From positions 415,996 through 479,995 of the forward strand of contig NKJC01000002.1 of NCBI GenBank assembly GCA_002256435.1: a stretch of DNA of 64,000 bases, read 5' to 3'. The notes under the pieces are model-generated. The model made no database searches, had not been told where the DNA came from, and saw nothing but the letters and a program-made list of their open reading frames with translations. Positions 61,001 through 64,000 of this stretch are shown here, in pieces. A program made the translations under genes and the position numbers. The first letter of the stretch is position 1; each line of letters begins with the position of its first letter. The stretch is from Chitinophagaceae bacterium BSSC1 (GTDB taxonomy: Bacteria; Bacteroidota; Bacteroidia; Chitinophagales; Chitinophagaceae).

Positions 61001-64000
61001 GGTGTTATAGTAAATGTACTGCCAGAGCAAATAGTAGCTGTTTGCGCACTAACAATTGGTGTTGGATTAACTGGTACAGTCAATAAGAAATTAGCACCTA
61101 TACAACTATTAGAACTTGGTGTTACTGTATACACTGCTGTGTTGGCAATATTATTGGTACTACTCAAGATCTGAGAAATACTTGATTGACCCGTTAAGGC
61201 ACTGCCACCTGTTAATCCAGAAGCTGGGGTTAATACTGGGGTTAACCATGAATACGTAGTTCCTACTGGAACACCTGTTGGAATATAACTAAAGGCGGTT
61301 CCGCTACATACGGCTGCCAATGTTTGATTGGAAACTACAGGCACTGGATTTACCGTAACAGTTAATGTAAAGCTTGCTCCTGGACAAGTACCACCAATAC
61401 TAGGCGTAATGGTATAAGTTGCTGTGGCTGGATTTAAAGTAGCATTGGCTAAAGTCTGTGTAATTGCCGATTGATTGGTTCCAGTAGTTCCCGCTAAGAC
61501 ACCCAATGGTGAACTAACTGGTACACCCCATGTAAACGTGGTTCCTGTTGGAACACCTGTTGGGGTAAATGTGAAGCTGGTGCCTGCACAATTAGCCAAT
61601 GTTTGATTAGCTATGACTGGTATGGGATTTACCACAACAGCAACTGTTTGGCTACTGCTACAACCAGTTAATGGATTGATGATTGTATAAACATAACCAA
61701 CTGTAATTGCTGATTGTGTAGTGTTGATTAAAGTCTCTGATGGATTACTTGTTCCTGTTGCAGCTGCATTGCTAATGCCAACTACCGCCGCTCTAGACCA
61801 ACTAAAAGTTGCTCCTGCTACCAAAGATGTTGGCGTATAACTAAATGTTGCGCCACTACAAATTGCAGTTGGTGTTAAGGTACTACTTAGCGTTGGAGAT
61901 GGATTTACTACCACTGTAACATTAGTGCTACTAGTACAACCACTGGCCGTACTCAAAGTATATATATAAGTAACCGTAACTGCTGTGCTACCTGTATTGA
62001 TCAAAGTCTCCGCTGGATTACCCGTACCAGAGGCAGCAGCATTACTAATACCTGCAACCACAGCCCTTGTCCAATTAAAGGTAGTTCCTGGCGTGGTGCT
62101 AGTTGGCGTATAATTAAATACCGCATTGCTACAAATGGCTGTTGGTGTGGTAGTGCTATTTAATACCGTTGAGGGGTTTACTGTTACAGTAACCGTAAAA
62201 GGTGTACCCGCACAACCACCTGCTGATGGCGTTATTGTGTACACTGCTTGAGCAGTGCTGGTGGTAGTATTAGTTAAAATAGCGCTTATAGTATTTATAC
62301 CAATTGTTTGTCCCGCAACGCCACTAATAGCTCCTGCCGGGCTAACCACTGGCGCCGGCCATGTATAGGTGGTTCCTGAAGGTACAGGTGATGCTGAAAG
62401 CGAAAAAGTATTACCGGAACAAACTGTTACACTTTGAGATGCTAAAGACGGGGTTGGATTAACAGGAACCGTTAATAGGAACGGCGCTCCTGGACAAACA
62501 CCAGTAGTTGGTGTTACGGTATATACAGCTGTATTTAAGATATTGTTGGTGCTTACTAAATTTTGAGTAATCACAGTTTGTCCTGTCTGAGCAGAACCAC
62601 CACTTAATCCTGAAACAGGCGTTATTGTTGGATTATTCCAAGCATAGGTGGTACCTGATGGAACTCCTGTAGGCGCATAAACAAAGGCTGTACCACTACA
62701 AACTGCTGCTAATGAGGTGTTAATTAAAGAAGCAATTGGATTGACAGTTACTGTAACAGTAAAACTAGCCCCCGCACAACCTCCAACGCTTGGCGTAACC
62801 GTATATGTGGCAGTTGCTGGATTTAAAGAAGCATTGGTTAAAGTACCAAATATGCTTGACTGTGGGGTTCCAGATGGAGCACCAATTATTACCCCAATAG
62901 GTACACTGCTGGGAGCTGACCATGTATAGGTTGTTCCAACAGGTACACTTGTAGGAGTTATGCTAAAAGCACCTCCACTACAAATAGTACTGGTTTGATT
63001 AATGACAGCAGGTGCTGGATTAACAACAACAGCAACCGTTTGGGTATTAGAACAACCTGTTGAAGTTTTAGTAATGGTATAAACATAACCAACTGTTACA
63101 GGAGAGGTAGTTGTGTTTACTAAGGTTTCACTAATGTTTCCTGTACTTGTTGCACTAGCATTACTGATACCTGGTACGGTTACCCTGCTCCATGCAAAAG
63201 TTGATCCGGAAAAAGCTGAAGCAGCTGCAGTATAAGAAAATACTGCCCCACTACATGTTGCTGGTGGATTTAACAAGCTACTCAATACTGGTATTGGATT
63301 CACATCCACTGTTACCGTTTGATTACTGATACAACCACTAACATTGGTCAATGTATAAACATAAGTGACAGTTACCGGGGAGCTAGTAGTATTAATTAAT
63401 ATTTCACTGGGATTACCAGTACCAGACGCTGCAAGATTACTAATACCAGGTACAACAGGTCTTACCCAAGTAAAACTGGTAATAGTACTTGTACTGGTTG
63501 GCGTATATGTAAACAATGTATTGCTACAAATAGCAGGTGCAATAGAAGAACTACTTAAAGTAACAGAGCTATTAAAAGTTGTCACAACCACATTAAATGC
63601 AGCTCCTGCGCAACCTCCAACACTAGGAGTAACAGAATAAGTAACCGTAGATGATGTACCAGAAGAAATGGCTAAAGTTCCAGAAATGCTAGTGGCAGGT
63701 GTTGGTTGAGAATTCACCCCAGTAACAGATCCTGCAGGAGAAACAACTGGCGTTCCCCAAGTATAAGTTGTTCCTGCTACAGTAGATGGACTAAATGAGA
63801 AACTATTTCCTGAACAAATACTCACAGCCTGAGCAGAAATACTCAAAATAGGATTAACTGGTACAGTAACAGTAAAATTGCTACCCGCACAACCATTGGC
63901 AGTAGGTGTAACCGTATATACCGCAGTATTGAGTAAGTTATTAGAACTAGTCAATGTTTGTGAAATAGAAGCTTGTGCCGATTGGGCAGATCCACCAGTT
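55039..64000 (-). CDS. Giant PKD-like repeat surface protein with type IX sorting domain (5' end outside window)
   Basis: The frame is open to the right edge, so the N-terminus is missing; about 2,985 residues are present. Nearly all are tandem ~90-residue immunoglobulin/PKD-like units with 'CSG..F..TP..VP.GTTYTW', 'T..AVYTVTP...GCAG..F..TVTVNP' words, one conserved Cys near each unit start and another in GCAG, likely a disulfide. I count one partial and 27 complete units. After them come less regular domains, including one PKD unit with WRFGDGNTATG, and a C-terminal gliding-motility-type sorting domain (VPKSFTPNGDGVNDKL, GWNGMVNGIAQPMGIYIW). It should be exported by the type IX system and work as a long adhesin or fibre. 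Confidence 0.93.
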   Translation of the reverse strand, partial: TGGSAQSAQASISQTLTSSNNLLNTAVYTVTPTANGCAGSNFTVTVPVNPILSISAQAVSICSGNSFSFSPSTVAGTTYTWGTPVVSPAGSVTGVNSQPTPATSISGTLAISSGTSSTVTYSVTPSVGGCAGAAFNVVVTTFNSSVTLSSSSIAPAICSNTLFTYTPTSTSTITSFTWVRPVVPGISNLAASGTGNPSEILINTTSSPVTVTYVYTLTNVSGCISNQTVTVDVNPIPVLSSLLNPPATCSGAVFSYTAAASAFSGSTFAWSRVTVPGISNASATSTGNISETLVNTTTSPVTVGYVYTITKTSTGCSNTQTVAVVVNPAPAVINQTSTICSGGAFSITPTSVPVGTTYTWSAPSSVPIGVIIGAPSGTPQSSIFGTLTNASLNPATATYTVTPSVGGCAGASFTVTVTVNPIASLINTSLAAVCSGTAFVYAPTGVPSGTTYAWNNPTITPVSGLSGGSAQTGQTVITQNLVSTNNILNTAVYTVTPTTGVCPGAPFLLTVPVNPTPSLASQSVTVCSGNTFSLSASPVPSGTTYTWPAPVVSPAGAISGVAGQTIGINTISAILTNTTTSTAQAVYTITPSAGGCAGTPFTVTVTVNPSTVLNSTTTPTAICSNAVFNYTPTSTTPGTTFNWTRAVVAGISNAAASGTGNPAETLINTGSTAVTVTYIYTLSTASGCTSSTNVTVVVNPSPTLSSTLTPTAICSGATFSYTPTSLVAGATFSWSRAAVVGISNAAATGTSNPSETLINTTQSAITVGYVYTIINPLTGCSSSQTVAVVVNPIPVIANQTLANCAGTSFTFTPTGVPTGTTFTWGVPVSSPLGVLAGTTGTNQSAITQTLANATLNPATATYTITPSIGGTCPGASFTLTVTVNPVPVVSNQTLAAVCSGTAFSYIPTGVPVGTTYSWLTPVLTPASGLTGGSALTGQSSISQILSSTNNIANTAVYTVTPSSNSCIGANFLLTVPVNPTPIVSAQTATICSGSTFTITPTPVPTGTTYTWSVPVITPAGAISGAVAQTTGVTTISASLSNTTTTVAQAVYTVTPTVGGCAGTPFTVTVTVNPSTVLNSTTTPTAICSNTVFNYTPTSTTPGTTFNWTRAVVAGISNAAASGTGNPAETLINTGSTAISVVYVYTLSTASGCTSSTNVTVVVNPSPILSSTLTPTAVCSGSIFSYTATSATVGATYSWSRAAVVGISNAAAAGTGNVSETLINTTQSAMTVAYVYTITNPITGCSSSQTVTLVVNPIPVIANQTLTNCAGTSFTFTPTGVPTGTTYTWGVPVSSPLGVLTGTTGTNQSSITQTLANATLNPATATYTITPSIGGTCPGASFTLTVTVNPVPVVSNQTLAAVCSGTAFSYIPTGVPVGTTYSWLTPVLTPASGLTGGSALTGQSSISQILSSTNNIANTAVYTVTPSSNSCVGTNFLLTVPVNPTPIVSAQTATICSGSTFTITPTPVPTGTTYTWSAPVITPAGAISGAVAQTTGIASIGATLSNTTTSVAQAVYTVTPTVGGCAGTPFTITVTVNPATVLNSSTTPAAICSNTVFNYTPTSITPGTTFNWTRAVVAGISNAAASGSGNPAETLINTGSTAISVVYVYTLSTASGCTSSTNVTVVVNPSPSLSTTLTPTAICSGASFSYTPASNTTGVNFTWTRAAVIGISNLASSGTNNPNEVLINTTQTAITVGYVYTLTNPTTGCTNTETVSVVVNPIPVIANQTLTNCAGTSFSFTPTGVPLGTTYTWGVPTSAPLGILAGTTGTAQTAISGTLTNASVNPAVATYTIIPSVGGCAGASFTLKVTVNPIPVVADKVLASICSGTAFTYVPTGVPVGTTYAWNNPVISPAFGLTGGSAQTAQNIITQTLTSSNDILNTAVYTVTPTANSCAGVSFQLTVPVNPVPAISNQTIASCSGNAFSLIPSPVPVGTTYTWGIPVVSPFGALSGGANQATGVTSFTGTLSNTTNTSAQAVYTVTPNAGGCAGTPFTVTVTVNPATQLSSSLIVPAICSNTLFSYTPTSNTAGTTFQWSRAAVAGIVNPADIGTNSPNEILINNTNLPIVVSYVYTLVTPAGCTNTQTISVTVKPTPILTSLINPPAICSGAVFNYTPVSNMTGTTFTWTRAAQAFINNIAASGTNDPAEKLINSSINTVGVDYVYTLTANGCSNQQTITVPVNPTPVVPNQITTTCSNTAFNVSPSNVPVGTTYTWSLPTYTPLGSITGGTAQGIPQTSISELLVNQTLLPASARYTVTPTSGACVGVAFRVDVTVSAIPTIANQTVTACSGTAFSFTATGVPTGTTYVWTNPVMNPVGSLTGGSAQSVPQTLVSQTLISSNNLINTATYIVTPTANGCAGNDFTLTVNINPTPAIATITDTICSGTVLTVIPAPVPVGTKYTWALPSINPFGSVLGTTSQTIPSNNIIQTLTNTTNLPAKVDYLITPVAGTCVGAPFNLTVYVGAPLPAVPDQVAEICSGATFNATPLGLPTGTTYTWTLPTVTPAGSLSGMFGTTIAQTTVSQKLDNLILTNGVAVYQVTAKNMGCFSNVFNATITVLPVPKLTVTSSPIICRYPTDTIALSFNGKAPWSFNYTDDNSAIKTVSNITTNPYTLLLPITALNTRSFRFMDMAFAGCLNTKDTVDFVQTINNLPVGVIHSLHGQYLCNNILDTLFITSPDSLRYQWTLNGTNIPGAIFDSLTTGLGGRYNASIINQYGCVDTIAQAYTLIKMSQPVLKMTYDTWCINTSVNFRNLTDTSTTGQINWLWRFGDGNTATGYNSSNTYLVGGVHHIRLQADQVNCPAYTTTYDTTIDVQIPIAPVIHPSVSAYKSVPTPVAGRSIPGYKYRWTPSWGINLPDSASALFNYTNTQNYAINLISPGGCVTHDSLLVRVFDDKMVELLVPKSFTPNGDGVNDKLYSYLAGIKEFHYFKIYNRFNQLMFETKNYDEGWNGMVNGIAQPMGIYIWVAEGIANDGSLVKKSGQTLLLR
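56330..64000 (-). repeat. Hierarchical tandem repeat: ~90-residue units in sets of five
   Basis: Within the giant gene the units fall into five sorts that come back in the same order (starting words like LAAVCSG, TPIVSAQT, TVLNSTTTP, SPxLSSTLTP, IPVIANQT). A full set spans 464 codons: the word GTTAAGGCAC at 59801 recurs at 61193, exactly 1392 bases apart, with near-identical DNA for several hundred bases. Confidence 0.85.

Noticed and set aside
63954-63954. Start of the giant repeat protein at the right edge
   Set aside because: The codon there is TTG inside a repeat unit and the frame continues to base 64000, so the true start is outside the window.
56330-64000. Regular repeats as a possible CRISPR array
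   Set aside because: The period is about 270-280 bases and 1392 bases, the repeats are in one open frame, and the product has a known domain pattern.

Overview
The window is AT-rich DNA from a member of the Bacteroidota, most likely a Chitinophagaceae-type genome (the family is an inference). The evidence is a PorP/SprF type IX secretion protein beside a giant protein with a gliding-motility-type C-terminal domain, CusA/CzcA-TolC fusion architecture, Bacteroidota-restricted families (DUF6370, DUF6660, DUF3347, DUF6943, DUF5675, HYC_CC_PP), and starts without Shine-Dalgarno sequences. Assignments rest on reading motifs and on recalled family features; no database search was run.

Layout. (1) 1-7350, defence block: a CD-NTase and a two-helix SLATT effector (a short CBASS), a class II Fic protein, type I restriction subunit HsdR and a YgjP-like metallopeptidase. 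HsdM and HsdS are not in the window. (2) 7351-16084, a phage- or satellite-like module: a Cro/C1 repressor, an excisionase-like HTH, a replication protein whose gene carries TGTCCCA/TGGGACA palindromes, and a DnaC-like loader. These are followed by AT-rich cargo (a coiled-coil membrane protein and a HEPN-like protein) between GC-rich ORF-free blocks. A convergent set follows: two holin-like proteins, DUF5675, a 253-aa conserved protein and a secreted nuclease. No integrase, terminase, portal or capsid gene is visible. (3) 16150-44780, a metal-resistance island. The minus-strand part looks copper-specific: two multicopper oxidases (one fused to a heavy-metal-binding domain and an outer-membrane CopB-like barrel), CopB- and CopA-type ATPases, HMA chaperones, many small 'MHP..CP.CGM' proteins, DUF3347 proteins, and an AraC regulator with an N-terminal CxxC metal domain. 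The plus-strand part (DUF6660, a CzcA-like RND pump fused to a TolC-like protein, an adaptor, a ZntA-like ATPase) looks aimed at divalent metals. Two decayed genes record past rearrangement. (4) 44793-44990: a 3' tRNA fragment resembling tRNA-Asp, followed by a terminator. It looks like the right attachment site of an island that extends left beyond the window. (5) 45021-64000, ordinary chromosome: secreted proteins, DUF502, two histidine kinases, a LuxR-type regulator, a DEAD-box helicase, PorP/SprF and a giant repeat protein cut by the right edge.

Taken together, positions 1 to about 44,960 can be read as accessory DNA at a tRNA gene, combining anti-phage defence, a phage-like replicon and metal detoxification. 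The best candidates for something undescribed are the 7.35-16.1 kb module, with its in-gene origin-like repeats and conserved proteins of unknown role, and the CBASS pair sitting where HsdM/HsdS would be expected.
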